Source of the DNA: JAWAFD01 sp964467175
GTDB lineage: Archaea; Micrarchaeota; Micrarchaeia; Anstonellales; J096
Assembly (NCBI GenBank): GCA_964467175.1
Contig: CAYXNY010000045.1
Span: 1 to 60,047 of the forward strand
Length of the DNA stretch: 60,047 nucleotides
Reading direction: 5' to 3'
Shown here piece by piece: positions 17,125 to 24,411 of the stretch. The notes beneath the pieces were generated by a model. It was not told where the DNA came from and searched no databases. It saw only the letters and a list, made by a program, of their open reading frames with translations. The first letter of the stretch is position 1, and the number at the start of each line of letters is the position of its first letter. The translations under genes were made by a program, and so were the position numbers.

Positions 17125-17714
17125 AGGTTCAACCTCCTTATAATGGCATTTGCAAAATCGCTCGCGTACCATTCTCTTAAATTCCACAAATCAACAAAAA
17201 CCTGCGGAAGCGGAGCTGTGGTTTTTTTTCTACGGAATAAAAACCTGTCTCCTTCAAGAACAAAAACATTTTCTGGCCCTTTTCTCTTCGGAAATCTCCT
17301 GATTATTTCCTGTGCTGTTTTTTTATCCGCATAGACATAAACCTCGCTGTAATCTGCCGGTGCTTCATTATAAATCATTCTGTACGCCGAATACGCAGTA
17401 AAAACAACCCCGGAAGGCATGGACCCTTCTATCTTCACAACCGGCATCTCGCTCCTAGTGGTGTAGAGAATATCCCTGCGCAGGCTCCTCTCAGAAGCCC
17501 AGAAGAGAAGGGCTTTCTTAGCGTCCGCCAGCATGAAGGAGCGCTGTTTTTTCTGTACTGCCCCTATTTCTTCTAAAGGTTTTATCGCGTTGTTGACGGT
17601 GCTTAAAGAAAACCCAAATTTTTTTGAGAGCGAGAGCTGCGTAAAAGAAAAAATTTTTTCCTCTAAAGCCTTTGAGAGCACCTCCCTGTAAACTATCTCT
17701 TTCTTTTTGAGCAT
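17121..17714 (-). CDS. AbiEi-like winged-helix protein (candidate antitoxin/repressor)
   Basis: 197 residues. The N-terminal winged helix (FTQLSLSKKFGFSLSTVNNAIKPLEEIGAV, 24-53) is followed by a domain with TRSEMPVVKIEGSMPSGVVFTAYSAYRMI and PAPLPQVFVDLWNLREW-like APLPQVFVDLW, as in AbiEi family antitoxins that repress their own operon. Stop codon overlaps the start of the nucleotidyltransferase gene. The first five codons (MLKKK), the promoter and about 50 upstream bases are a near copy of those before the M48 protease gene, including the palindrome TTTCGAAAATTTTCGAAA (17746-17763) next to the TATA box, a likely operator. Confidence 0.7.
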   Translation of the reverse strand: MLKKKEIVYREVLSKALEEKIFSFTQLSLSKKFGFSLSTVNNAIKPLEEIGAVQKKQRSFMLADAKKALLFWASERSLRRDILYTTRSEMPVVKIEGSMPSGVVFTAYSAYRMIYNEAPADYSEVYVYADKKTAQEIIRRFPKRKGPENVFVLEGDRFLFRRKKTTAPLPQVFVDLWNLREWYASDFANAIIRRLNL

Positions 17715-17798
17715 GTTCTATTTTGAGATTATTTATTTTTAAATGTTTCGAAAATTTTCGAAAATTAACCATCTCCCGAACTTTGAACCCTTCCTTTT
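17701..17798 (-). repeat. 98-bp direct repeat, copy 1 (promoter/operator of the TA pair)
   Basis: Matches 18501-18599 almost base for base. On the minus strand it contains the last codons of a taw1-like end, the perfect palindrome TTTCGAAAATTTTCGAAA (17746-17763), a TATA box ATTTAAAAA (about 17736-17744) and the first codons MLKKK. The palindrome sits directly upstream of the TATA box, over the BRE. Confidence 0.8.
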
Positions 17799-18514
17799 TA
17801 CCTAGATTTTTTGGCCTGCTTGGGGCGCTTATCAAAATAAGTCTTAACATATTGGATTCTTTCTTCGTCTGGCGGATGATATTTTATTAAATTTCGTAAA
17901 AAGTTTATTAAATTTCGTAAAAACGGTATTTTTTGCAAAAACGAGTGAAATGGGGGCGATGATGCAAGTTTTCGTATCTCTTCTAATGCCTCCTTCATAA
18001 GGACATGCGGCTCATTCACTCCGTATTCGCTATAAAGTTTAGTGGCAGCCCAGAGATCCGCATCAAACTCATCTTCTCGCATGAACGGACAGAAAATTTT
18101 AAGGAGGAATAGAACAATAATCAACAATAAAAACAAAAATAACAGTAATAAATTAATAAGCTCAGAGAGATTAACTATATCTGGCCTCGCGTTCAGTAAA
18201 AAGTATATAAGCAAAAACACAAAAGCAACAAGAGCAATAATAATCCAAATAATAAGATAGGTTCTAGAACATCTTTTTATATGCCCTTCTTCATGCAAAA
18301 GCACAAATCTCGCATATTCTTTTTTTATATTTTCAAAAACAGGATTATAATTAATGGATAGCCACAGTCCTTGAAAATTCAGGGAAATGGGACATTTTAT
18401 CAATGTTCTATTCTTATCTATAAGGCCTTTGTTTTTTAATTCTGAGAATACTTCTTCTACAGCGGAGGGCTTTTTAATTTTGCTTTTCTCATTTAAAATC
18501 TTCTTTTTGAGCAT
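17798..18514 (-). CDS. Membrane-associated M48-like zinc metalloprotease
   Basis: 238 residues. The zinc motif HEEGH (HExxH) at 74-78 in FVLLHEEGHIKR is followed by two membrane segments (about 85-108 and 116-138, separated by NARPDIVNLSEL) and then EDEFDADLWAATKLYSEYG, in which Glu/Asp of E-x-x-x-D supplies the third ligand, the order seen in M48 (HtpX/Ste24-like) enzymes. The catalytic side should face the cytoplasm. The gene fills the exact space between the two 98-bp repeats: its start is in copy 2 and its stop touches copy 1. Function may be quality control or processing of membrane proteins; substrate unknown. Confidence 0.75.
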   Translation of the reverse strand: MLKKKILNEKSKIKKPSAVEEVFSELKNKGLIDKNRTLIKCPISLNFQGLWLSINYNPVFENIKKEYARFVLLHEEGHIKRCSRTYLIIWIIIALVAFVFLLIYFLLNARPDIVNLSELINLLLLFLFLLLIIVLFLLKIFCPFMREDEFDADLWAATKLYSEYGVNEPHVLMKEALEEIRKLASSPPFHSFLQKIPFLRNLINFLRNLIKYHPPDEERIQYVKTYFDKRPKQAKKSR

Positions 18515-18599
18515 GTTTCTATTTTGAGATTGGTTATTTTTAAATGTTTCGAAAATTTTCGAAAATTAACCATCTCCCGAACTTTGAATCCTTCCTTTT
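18501..18599 (-). repeat. 98-bp direct repeat, copy 2 (end of taw1 and promoter of M48 gene)
   Basis: Near-identical to 17701-17798. It overlaps the last 19 codons of taw1, holds the palindrome TTTCGAAAATTTTCGAAA at 18547-18564, a TATA box and the MLKKK start of the protease gene. As it is embedded in taw1 this is probably the original copy. Confidence 0.8.
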
Positions 18600-19544
18600 C
18601 AGCACAACTATTCTGCTCTCCTCCTGCTCGTCCATGTATTCGTAGTTCGGCAAAAATCTGAGGAGGTTTTCAGAGAGTTTTTTTATCTCATGGTGCCTAG
18701 GCATGTTTTCTATTTTCAATCTTTTTCTGGAATAGCCCAGCCACATGTACGCTTTTATTTCAATAAAATCCGCTTTGCTCTTTTCGAATAATTTTGCATA
18801 CTGCGAAAAATATTTTTCATCATCATTCAGCCCTTTTATTACCGTAAACCGAATTACCCTTCTTGTTGGAATTTTTGCAACGAGCGAAAGCGTTTTGTTC
18901 AATCTTTCCCATCCATCTTTGTAGAGGGATTTGTTTATTTTTTTGAAAAGCGTTTTATTCGGCGCGTCAAAACTTACATACAATTGATGGGGAAGGGCGT
19001 TTTCCTTCCAAAGTTTTTCAAGCATTTTCGGCTCCTGGCCGTTTGTAACTATAAAAATGCTTTTCACTTCTCTGTGCTTTTTAAGCTCTTTCACTAGTTC
19101 TGGAAGAAGAGGGTAAAGAGTGGGCTCGCCGCTTAAACTTATCGCCCAGTGAGAGGGAAATAGCTCAAAAGACTCTTTCCAGAGTTTTGAATTGACATCA
19201 TAAGCCCCGCCTATTCCGGAAAGAAGTCTTTTTCTCTGCTCAACCACCTTTTGTATTATTTCTTCCGGATCGTCTGCCTCTTCTTTTTTCATTTTAATAT
19301 TTTTCATGAATTCCATAGGCCTCCAGCAGAAAATGCAGTTCTGCTGGCACCACACAGCCGCAGGAGACATTTGGGCGCAGCGATGGCATTCTATTCCATA
19401 GAATTTTTGCTTATAGCACACGCCCTTTCCGCGTAAGGCTTTTTTTGTCCATGCGCAGATTTCAACAGCAGAATGATTGCCGGCGATTCCGTAGTGCATA
19501 TGCTCTAGCTTCTCTCTTACAAATTCCGGAATGGAAACTTTCAT
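18540..19544 (-). CDS. taw1: 4-demethylwyosine synthase (TYW1/Taw1), radical SAM
   Basis: Condenses pyruvate carbons with 1-methylguanosine at position 37 of tRNA-Phe to form the tricyclic base 4-demethylwyosine; acts after Trm5. 334 residues from the Met at 19544 (MKVSIPEFVREKLEH), the length of archaeal Taw1. The radical-SAM cluster motif is CQQNCIFC (Cys66, Cys70, Cys73). Cys30, Cys43 and Cys53 agree with the second 4Fe-4S cluster of this enzyme. GEPTLYPLLPELV and FIEIKAYMWLGYSRKRL are further family segments. The 3' end lies inside the repeat copy 2, so the C-terminal residues NFRNI coincide with an operator-like palindrome. Confidence 0.92.
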   Translation of the reverse strand: MKVSIPEFVREKLEHMHYGIAGNHSAVEICAWTKKALRGKGVCYKQKFYGIECHRCAQMSPAAVWCQQNCIFCWRPMEFMKNIKMKKEEADDPEEIIQKVVEQRKRLLSGIGGAYDVNSKLWKESFELFPSHWAISLSGEPTLYPLLPELVKELKKHREVKSIFIVTNGQEPKMLEKLWKENALPHQLYVSFDAPNKTLFKKINKSLYKDGWERLNKTLSLVAKIPTRRVIRFTVIKGLNDDEKYFSQYAKLFEKSKADFIEIKAYMWLGYSRKRLKIENMPRHHEIKKLSENLLRFLPNYEYMDEQEESRIVVLKRKDSKFGRWLIFENFRNI

Positions 19545-19628
19545 ACATTTTATTTTAAGAATATAAGTGTTTAAAAATGAGCGCAAGACCGAAAGGTTTA
19601 AATACATTTATTAACATATATTATAACT

Positions 19629-20270
19629 ATGAACAGAATAGAAAGGCCGGAAATAAAGAAGAAAATTAGTTCATACAGGCAGTTAAAAGACCCACCGGGT
19701 GATAAGCTGAGAAAGTTTGATTTTGATAACGCGAAGGACTGGAACGAAAAAGTTAAAGTTGGAAAAAGAAAAAAAGTCCTGAAAGAAATAACGATAGAAA
19801 ATTCGAAAGCTAAGGAAGCTGCCGTAGGAGAGAAATTAAGAGAGTTTATCGCGGGGAATGGAGAAATATCTCTTACAAAGGTGAAGCAAAAAGTAGATGC
19901 GCTCCTGCTGTACCTTAAAAGCGAAAACAAAGGAGATGTTGAGTATGCGGTAGCGGAATTGTACAAACTGGCCCGGTTCTTTCATGATAGAGGGGAAGTG
20001 ATTTTTGAAATAATCGACGCTCTCGCTTACGGAACAACAACAAGCAAAGCACATAATGCCTTGGACGCGCTCAATATTCTCTTAGAAAATAAGGAAATAG
20101 AAAAATATGTTAAGCAGTATATCATAGAGCGCATGGTATTTTATAATGAAGAAATACCTCAAGAAGAAATGGAATTTGTAAAGAACATACTGAGTAAAGC
20201 TTGCGAAATTACAACAGACCTCAGCGTAAGAAGAAAAGTACAAGAGATACTGAAAAAACAATGGACATAA
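19629..20270 (+). CDS. Helical-repeat protein, function unknown
   Basis: 213 residues, soluble and rich in Lys/Glu. Residues 85-213 look like HEAT-type helical pairs (DVEYAVAELYKLARFFHDRGEVIFEIIDALAYG and AHNALDALNILLENKEIEKYVKQYIIERMV). The first 70 residues are basic and may be disordered. A TATA box GTTTAAATA around 19599-19607 is about 25 bases before the ATG, divergent from taw1. No family recognised. Confidence 0.65.
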   Translation: MNRIERPEIKKKISSYRQLKDPPGDKLRKFDFDNAKDWNEKVKVGKRKKVLKEITIENSKAKEAAVGEKLREFIAGNGEISLTKVKQKVDALLLYLKSENKGDVEYAVAELYKLARFFHDRGEVIFEIIDALAYGTTTSKAHNALDALNILLENKEIEKYVKQYIIERMVFYNEEIPQEEMEFVKNILSKACEITTDLSVRRKVQEILKKQWT

Positions 20271-20322
20271 GTTGGGTTTTGGGTTGTAGTATATATTTAA
20301 AAGCAATTTACCATAAAGTTGC

Positions 20323-20769
20323 ATGAGGCTTTGGTCCATTCATCCGCGTTATCTAGATGCAAAAGGATTGGTTGCTCTTTGGAGGGAAGCTCTACTCGCA
20401 AAAAAGATTCTTGAAGGAAAAACGAAAGGATACAAAAACCATCCTCAACTTGTAAGATTCAAAAGGTACAGAGACCCGATCCTTGCTATATGCTCCTATC
20501 TTCATTGGGTTATGGAGGAAGGAGAAAGAAGAGGATATAATTTTGATAAGAGAAAGTTTTCTTTGAAATCGCCCTTGAAAGAAGCCATACCTGTTGGCAA
20601 AGGACAGCTGAAATTTGAGTTTCAACACCTATGCAAAAAACTAAAGGAAAGAGATGAAAAGAAGTATAGAGAAATCTGCAGAAGAAAACCGAGTCCGCTT
20701 GCCCCGCATCCGCTTTTTTATGTAAAAAAGGGCGCAATAGAAAAATGGGAGAGAGGAATAAAAAAATAA
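20323..20769 (+). CDS. Pyrimidine dimer DNA glycosylase-like protein (T4 endonuclease V family)
   Basis: 148 residues beginning MRLWSIHPRYLDAKGLVALWREALLAKKIL, the signature of the PF03013 (Pyr_excise) family that includes T4 endonuclease V; these enzymes cut the glycosidic bond of UV-induced pyrimidine dimers and nick the backbone. Further typical stretches: GYKNHPQLVRFK (36-47), HPLFYVKKGAIEKWERG near the end. An active-site Glu/Arg assignment is not attempted. ATATATTTAAAAG about 30 bases upstream is the likely promoter. Stands alone between a helical-repeat gene and tRNA-Arg. Confidence 0.75.
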   Translation: MRLWSIHPRYLDAKGLVALWREALLAKKILEGKTKGYKNHPQLVRFKRYRDPILAICSYLHWVMEEGERRGYNFDKRKFSLKSPLKEAIPVGKGQLKFEFQHLCKKLKERDEKKYREICRRKPSPLAPHPLFYVKKGAIEKWERGIKK

Positions 20770-20806
20770 TAGTTTAAAAAACCAATTGGGCAGTATCTAA
20801 ACCTAT

Positions 20807-20949
20807 GGGCCTGTAGCTCAGCTTGGATAGAGCGACAGCCTTCTAATAAAGAAGGCCAGAGGAAAAACCTCGGCGGTTGCTGGAGGTAAGATAGGAACCG
20901 CCGGAGGTTCCTGCGCTGAAGGTCGTGGGTTCAAATCCCACCAGGCCCG
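20807..20949 (+). tRNA. tRNA-Arg(UCU) with intron at 37/38
   Basis: Acceptor GGGCCTG/CAGGCCC, D stem GCTC/GAGC, anticodon stem ACAGC/GCTGA (one mismatched closing pair), anticodon TCT at 20842-20844, T arm GTGGG-TTCAAAT-CCCAC. A structured intron of about 68 nt (20846 to about 20913) lies after A37, the canonical archaeal site, with internal hairpin GGCGGTTGC...GGAACCGCC. TATA-like TTTAAAAA at 20773-20780. The 3' end runs directly into the 74-bp repeat. Confidence 0.9.
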
Positions 20950-20952
20950 TAA

Positions 20953-21096
20953 GCCAGGGGGAGCTTTATCTTTTCTAATCTCCCCCTAGCTTCAACCCCC
21001 TTATGTGATTAGAAGGTTTGGCGGAGGCCAGGGGGAGCTTTATCTTTTCTAATCTCCCCCTAGCTTCAACCCCCTTATGTGATTAGAAGGTTTGGC
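20953..21096 (+). repeat. 74-bp tandem repeat after tRNA-Arg, two copies
   Basis: Unit begins GCCAGGGGGAGCTTTATC and has an AGGGGGAG/CTCCCCCT hairpin, then CTTCAACCCCCTTATG and AGAAGGTTTGGC. Copies start at 20953 and 21027. The same unit follows tRNA-Ala at 21614. No open frame crosses it. Confidence 0.85.
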
Positions 21097-21175
21097 ATAA
21101 GGTTGTTGAGATATAAAAAATTAGTAGAACTAAGAAACAAAAACAAGAAAGAAAAAAAAGAGTGTAAAGAGAAAT

Positions 21176-21478
21176 TTACTCTGCGTATTTTGAGATGTAT
21201 TTTTCCAAAGGCCTTGGGTCTTTTCCGGAGTAGACCTGGTAGCCGTTATAGATTGAGTACAGCCACACAAGTAAACCGCCGATTCCGAATGTAACGATGC
21301 TAACCACAAATCCTATAAGGCCTATCGCAACCGCCTGTATGTAGTGGTATTTCGAGAATCCGCTCAGTTCGTCTTTCTTTACAGCATACAGGATCAGCGC
21401 AACCAGCCAGAATATATACCCTATAAAAAGCAGCACTAGGTCGTCCTTTCCTTTTTCCGCAGTTTTCTTCTTTGCCAT
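21176..21478 (-). CDS. Small membrane protein (DUF4870-like), function unknown
   Basis: 100 residues from the Met at 21478 (MAKKKTAEKGKDD), chosen because GGGTGATTTTC just upstream is a good ribosome-binding site and the longer frame would run through tRNA-Ala. Three hydrophobic segments (LLFIGYIFWLVALILYAV, AVAIGLIGFVVSIVTFGIGGLLVWLY) and the YIQAVAIGLIGFVVSI region followed by YSIYNGYQVYSGK are typical of small DUF4870-type proteins. TATA at 21512-21522 appears to serve this gene and, on the other strand, tRNA-Ala. Lies between two repeat-bearing tRNAs. Confidence 0.75.
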   Translation of the reverse strand: MAKKKTAEKGKDDLVLLFIGYIFWLVALILYAVKKDELSGFSKYHYIQAVAIGLIGFVVSIVTFGIGGLLVWLYSIYNGYQVYSGKDPRPLEKYISKYAE

Positions 21479-21538
21479 GAAAATCACCCGGTAAAGATTA
21501 AAAACAGAATGCTTATAAACCTTATTCTGACGCAACCG

Positions 21539-21610
21539 GGCTCGTAGATCAGCGGTAGATCGCTCCCCTCGCACGGGAGAGGCCGAGGGTTCAAATCCCT
21601 CCGAGTCCAT
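21539..21610 (+). tRNA. tRNA-Ala(CGC), no intron
   Basis: 72 nt: acceptor GGGCTCG/CGAGTCC with the G3-U70 wobble pair that is the alanine identity element, D stem GATC/GATC, anticodon stem CTCCC/GGGAG with loop CTCGCAC (anticodon CGC), T arm GAGGG-TTCAAAT-CCCTC, discriminator A. CCA not encoded. TATA CTTATAAA about 20 bases upstream. Followed at once by the 74-bp repeat. Confidence 0.95.
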
Positions 21611-21613
21611 AAG

Positions 21614-21737
21614 CCAGGGGGAGCTTTATCTTTTCTAAACTCCCCCTAGCTTCAACCCCCTTATGTTATTAGGAGGTTTTGCGGAGGCCAGGGGGAGCTT
21701 TATCTTTTCTAAACTCCCCCTAGCTTCAACCCCCTCC
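21614..21737 (+). repeat. 74-bp repeat after tRNA-Ala, one full and one truncated copy
   Basis: Copies start at 21614 and 21688, a few bases different from those after tRNA-Arg (AAACTCCCCC for AATCTCCCCC, TTATTAGGAGG for TGATTAGAAGG). The second stops after CTTCAACCCCCTCC. In both tRNAs the junction reads TAAGCCAGGGGGAGC. Confidence 0.85.
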
Positions 21738-21776
21738 TTAAAAACTGAAAGTCTTGGTATGAGAATCAAGGAAGTA

Positions 21777-21795
21777 ATGTAACTATAGTTACAAT
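21777..21795. repeat. 19-bp repeat with perfect palindrome, left of elp3
   Basis: ATGTAACTATAGTTACAAT, containing the palindrome TGTAACTATAGTTACA (21778-21793). An identical 19-mer is at 23567-23585, so the two flank elp3 almost exactly. Confidence 0.7.
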
Positions 21796-21820
21796 AAAAA
21801 TATCAAACCAGGAAAGAAGA

Positions 21821-21985
21821 GGAGTGAACTACCCCGCCCTAAAGAGCCATTTGAGAAGGAGAAAGGTTTTCCATTGCAATAATAGAATATTTTTCCGCAA
21901 GTTTTCTGGTCAAACGACCACGGCCTAAAGGTCACGGATTTCTTGATACCCGTGCAGTCAAAAATTCTGAGGCAACTTTAATAAT
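21821..21985 (+). mobile_element. Relic of IS605/TnpB-type right end
   Basis: GGAGTGAACTACCCCGCCCTAAAG (near 21820-21845) resembles the conserved 3' region of TnpB elements, and 21918-21979 carries the hairpin CCACGGCCTAAAGGTCACGG plus tip GTCAAAAATTCTGAGGCAAC. No tnpB frame remains. Between tRNA-Ala and elp3 (456 bases) the only content I see is this relic, the 74-bp repeats and the palindrome at 21777. Confidence 0.6.
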
Positions 21986-22066
21986 TGTGTTGATAATTGT
22001 TTTTAAATGTATGTCTTTTCCATTTTTGAGTTCGGTTTTTAAATTCCTCTCAACATAAAACCAATC

Positions 22067-23572
22067 ATGAGCAATAGAGCGGTAGAGGAGATAGTATCCG
22101 AGATTCTGAAAGGCAGGGAGGATGTTGAGAAGATAAAGAAGGAGGTGGCGCTTAAGTTTGGCCTCCTCTCCATGCCGAAAAACTCAGAGATCCTTGCGAA
22201 TTTTCCAAAGGGAAAGCTCACAAAAAAAATCAAAAAAATTCTTTTCAGAAAGCCGTCGCGGACAGCCTCCGGCGTTACGCCAATAGCAGTGATGGTAAAG
22301 CCTGAAGGCTCATGCGGATGGGGTTGCGTCTACTGCCCCTACACCGGGAAGGCTCCAAAAAGCTACACGGGCGAGGAGCCGGCTGCGCTCCGCGCGAAAA
22401 GGGCGGACTTCGATCCGGTAGTGCAGATAAAAAGCAGGCTGAAACAGTATGAAATCCAAGGCCATCCTACTGATAAGTGCGAAATAATAATAATGGGCGG
22501 AACATTTTTGGAAATGGATGGAAAGTACAAGGAAGGTTTTGTGAAGTCCATATATGATGTGCTGAATGGAAAAAAATCAAAAAACATCCCTCATGCAAAA
22601 CTCCTTAACGAAAGTGCAAAGCATAGAGTAGTCGGCCTGGCGGTAGAAACAAGGCCGGATGTTTGCATTCCGTACATTCCCGAAATCCTTCGCTTCGGCG
22701 CGACAAGGGTTGAGCTTGGGGTTCAGAACCCGGATGATGGAATTTACAGGATGATAAACCGGGGGCATGAGGTTAAGGAGGTTGTGGAATCTACGCGGGT
22801 GCTGAAGGATGCGTGCTTTAAAATAGTTTATCATATCATGCTCGGCTTGCCTGGCTCAAGTCCAAAAAAAGACATAGAAATTTTCAAAACCCTTTTCAGC
22901 GATGAAAGATTCCAGCCGGACATGTTGAAGATATATCCGACGCTCGTAATTCCCGGAACACAGCTTTACAGGATGTATCGCCGGGGGGAGTATTCCCCCT
23001 ACTCATCCGAGCTTGCGGCCGAAATCACCGCAGAGGCATACAGGCATATTCCGGAATACGTGCGCGTGATGAGGATACAGAGGGACATTCCGGCAAACCT
23101 GGTTTATGATGGTGTGAAGAAGAGCAACCTCCGGGAGATGGTGGAAAGGAAAGCAAAAGAGCTAGGAAAGGTTTGGGAGATAAGGGCAAGGGAGCCGAGA
23201 GCAAAAAACATCCGGCCGAAGAACCCCACGCTTTTCAGGAGGGATTACAGAGCGAGCGGGAAAAAAGAGATATTTCTTTCATACGAAGACGAGGATAGAG
23301 AAAACATTTTTGGTTTTTTAAGGTTGAGGATAAGCGATGTTGGGTTGATACGGGAGTTGCACGTATACGGAAGCGAGGCTGAGGTCGGAAAACCCGGAAA
23401 AATCCAGCACCGCGGAATCGGAAAAAAACTCATGGAAGAGGCAGAGAGGCTCGTGAAAGAAGAGTTTGGGTTGAACAGAATGCGCGTTATAGCTGGACCG
23501 GGCGCGAGGCCGTATTACTACTCTTTGGGTTATACATTGAAAGAGCCGTATGTGGAAAAATGTTTGATGTAA
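22067..23572 (+). CDS. elp3: Elp3-family radical SAM tRNA U34 acetyltransferase
   Basis: Adds carboxymethyl-type groups to C5 of wobble uridine in tRNA. 501 residues. Radical-SAM half with Cys83, Cys87 and Cys90 (CGWGCVYC) and SYTGEEPAALRA, IIMGGTFLEMD, VGLAVETRPDVC, RVELGVQ. C-terminal GNAT half (about 385-501) with acetyl-CoA loop HRGIGKKLMEEAE and AGPGARPYYYSLGY. Length a little below the usual 520-540. The stop codon TAA is inside a palindrome (23568-23583) that also occurs 290 bases upstream of the start. Two TATA-like stretches (TTTTTAAAT) precede the ATG at about 22033-22041 and 21999-22007. Confidence 0.93.
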   Translation: MSNRAVEEIVSEILKGREDVEKIKKEVALKFGLLSMPKNSEILANFPKGKLTKKIKKILFRKPSRTASGVTPIAVMVKPEGSCGWGCVYCPYTGKAPKSYTGEEPAALRAKRADFDPVVQIKSRLKQYEIQGHPTDKCEIIIMGGTFLEMDGKYKEGFVKSIYDVLNGKKSKNIPHAKLLNESAKHRVVGLAVETRPDVCIPYIPEILRFGATRVELGVQNPDDGIYRMINRGHEVKEVVESTRVLKDACFKIVYHIMLGLPGSSPKKDIEIFKTLFSDERFQPDMLKIYPTLVIPGTQLYRMYRRGEYSPYSSELAAEITAEAYRHIPEYVRVMRIQRDIPANLVYDGVKKSNLREMVERKAKELGKVWEIRAREPRAKNIRPKNPTLFRRDYRASGKKEIFLSYEDEDRENIFGFLRLRISDVGLIRELHVYGSEAEVGKPGKIQHRGIGKKLMEEAERLVKEEFGLNRMRVIAGPGARPYYYSLGYTLKEPYVEKCLM

Positions 23573-23585
23573 CTATAGTTACAAT
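23567..23585. repeat. 19-bp repeat with perfect palindrome, at the elp3 stop codon
   Basis: Same ATGTAACTATAGTTACAAT as at 21777. Lies between the convergent elp3 and coiled-coil genes; it could act as a bidirectional terminator or a protein site. Confidence 0.7.
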
Positions 23586-23587
23586 TT

Positions 23588-24388
23588 CTAATCCCTATAT
23601 TTCTTCACATACGCTTCTCTTTTTTTCAAAAGTTCTAGATACTCTTTCTGAAGCTCCTCAAACTCTTTCTCCTCCTCTTCGGAAAATTTCCTTATCTGCC
23701 TCTCAGCATTTTTCACCTGAATTTTTACGCTTACGCTTTCAAGTTTTTTTTCGTTTAGGAGAACGTTCTCAGCTTCTTTTTCAGGAACCCATATCACATC
23801 GTTTCCGACCCTGATCATTACTTCCTCTTCATCCGGTTTCCCTTTGATGAGTTTTTTGTTTTTGAATATTACATTCATTCCAAGCCGGCCCATCCTCTTC
23901 GCTATTTTTGCAACAATCTGGCTCTTTTCTCCATCTGTTTTAACATCCTCCTTTATTCCACCATTTTTTATTATCTCAATAACCCTCTCCTTTTTTTTCA
24001 ATTTATTCACATCATCAATAAGCTTTCCTATCTCTTCCTTAAACTCCACATTCCTCTTTATTATACTGCCTCTTGCGGAAAGAATGTCCCACGCCTCCCC
24101 GCTCCTTGTTCTGAGCGCCCTGTCTATCTCCTCTTCTTTAAAATTCTTGAGCTTCTCCCCGAACCTTTCAAGCTCCGCTTCCATAGGAACAAAGAAAACA
24201 TAGTTGTTCTCCTTAAGCATTTTTTCTATTCTTTCAATTTCCCTTCCCAGGTTTTCGTTCTCGCTTTTTATTATCTCCTTCGCATCCTCTCCGGCGCCGG
24301 TTCTTTCCATATATCCGAGCTTGTAGTCGTTCTCAGCCTTCATCTTTTTGAACTCTATCAGCCTTGCGCACTCTCTCCACAGCTCCAT
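23588..24388 (-). CDS. Coiled-coil protein, function unknown
   Basis: 266 residues, highly charged. Coiled-coil stretches near 35-65 (DAKEIIKSENENLGREIERIEKMLKE region) and at the C-terminus (EEEEKEFEELQKEYLELLKKREAYVKKY). A middle globular part has VAKIAKRMGRLGMNVIFKNKKLIKGKPDEEEVMIRVGNDVIWVPEKEAENVLL, which looks like a small beta domain. No signal peptide. Convergent with elp3 (15 bases apart), 23 bases downstream of nothing on its own strand except the Lon-like gene start region is on the far side. I do not recognise a family; association with RNA or DNA metabolism would be a guess. Confidence 0.65.
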   Translation of the reverse strand: MELWRECARLIEFKKMKAENDYKLGYMERTGAGEDAKEIIKSENENLGREIERIEKMLKENNYVFFVPMEAELERFGEKLKNFKEEEIDRALRTRSGEAWDILSARGSIIKRNVEFKEEIGKLIDDVNKLKKKERVIEIIKNGGIKEDVKTDGEKSQIVAKIAKRMGRLGMNVIFKNKKLIKGKPDEEEVMIRVGNDVIWVPEKEAENVLLNEKKLESVSVKIQVKNAERQIRKFSEEEEKEFEELQKEYLELLKKREAYVKKYRD

Positions 24389-24411
24389 GCTGGTTATATT
24401 GAGAGAAACAT

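Noticed and set aside
20953..21096. Tandem 74-bp repeats considered as a CRISPR array.
   Set aside because: Units abut without unique spacers and no cas genes are near.
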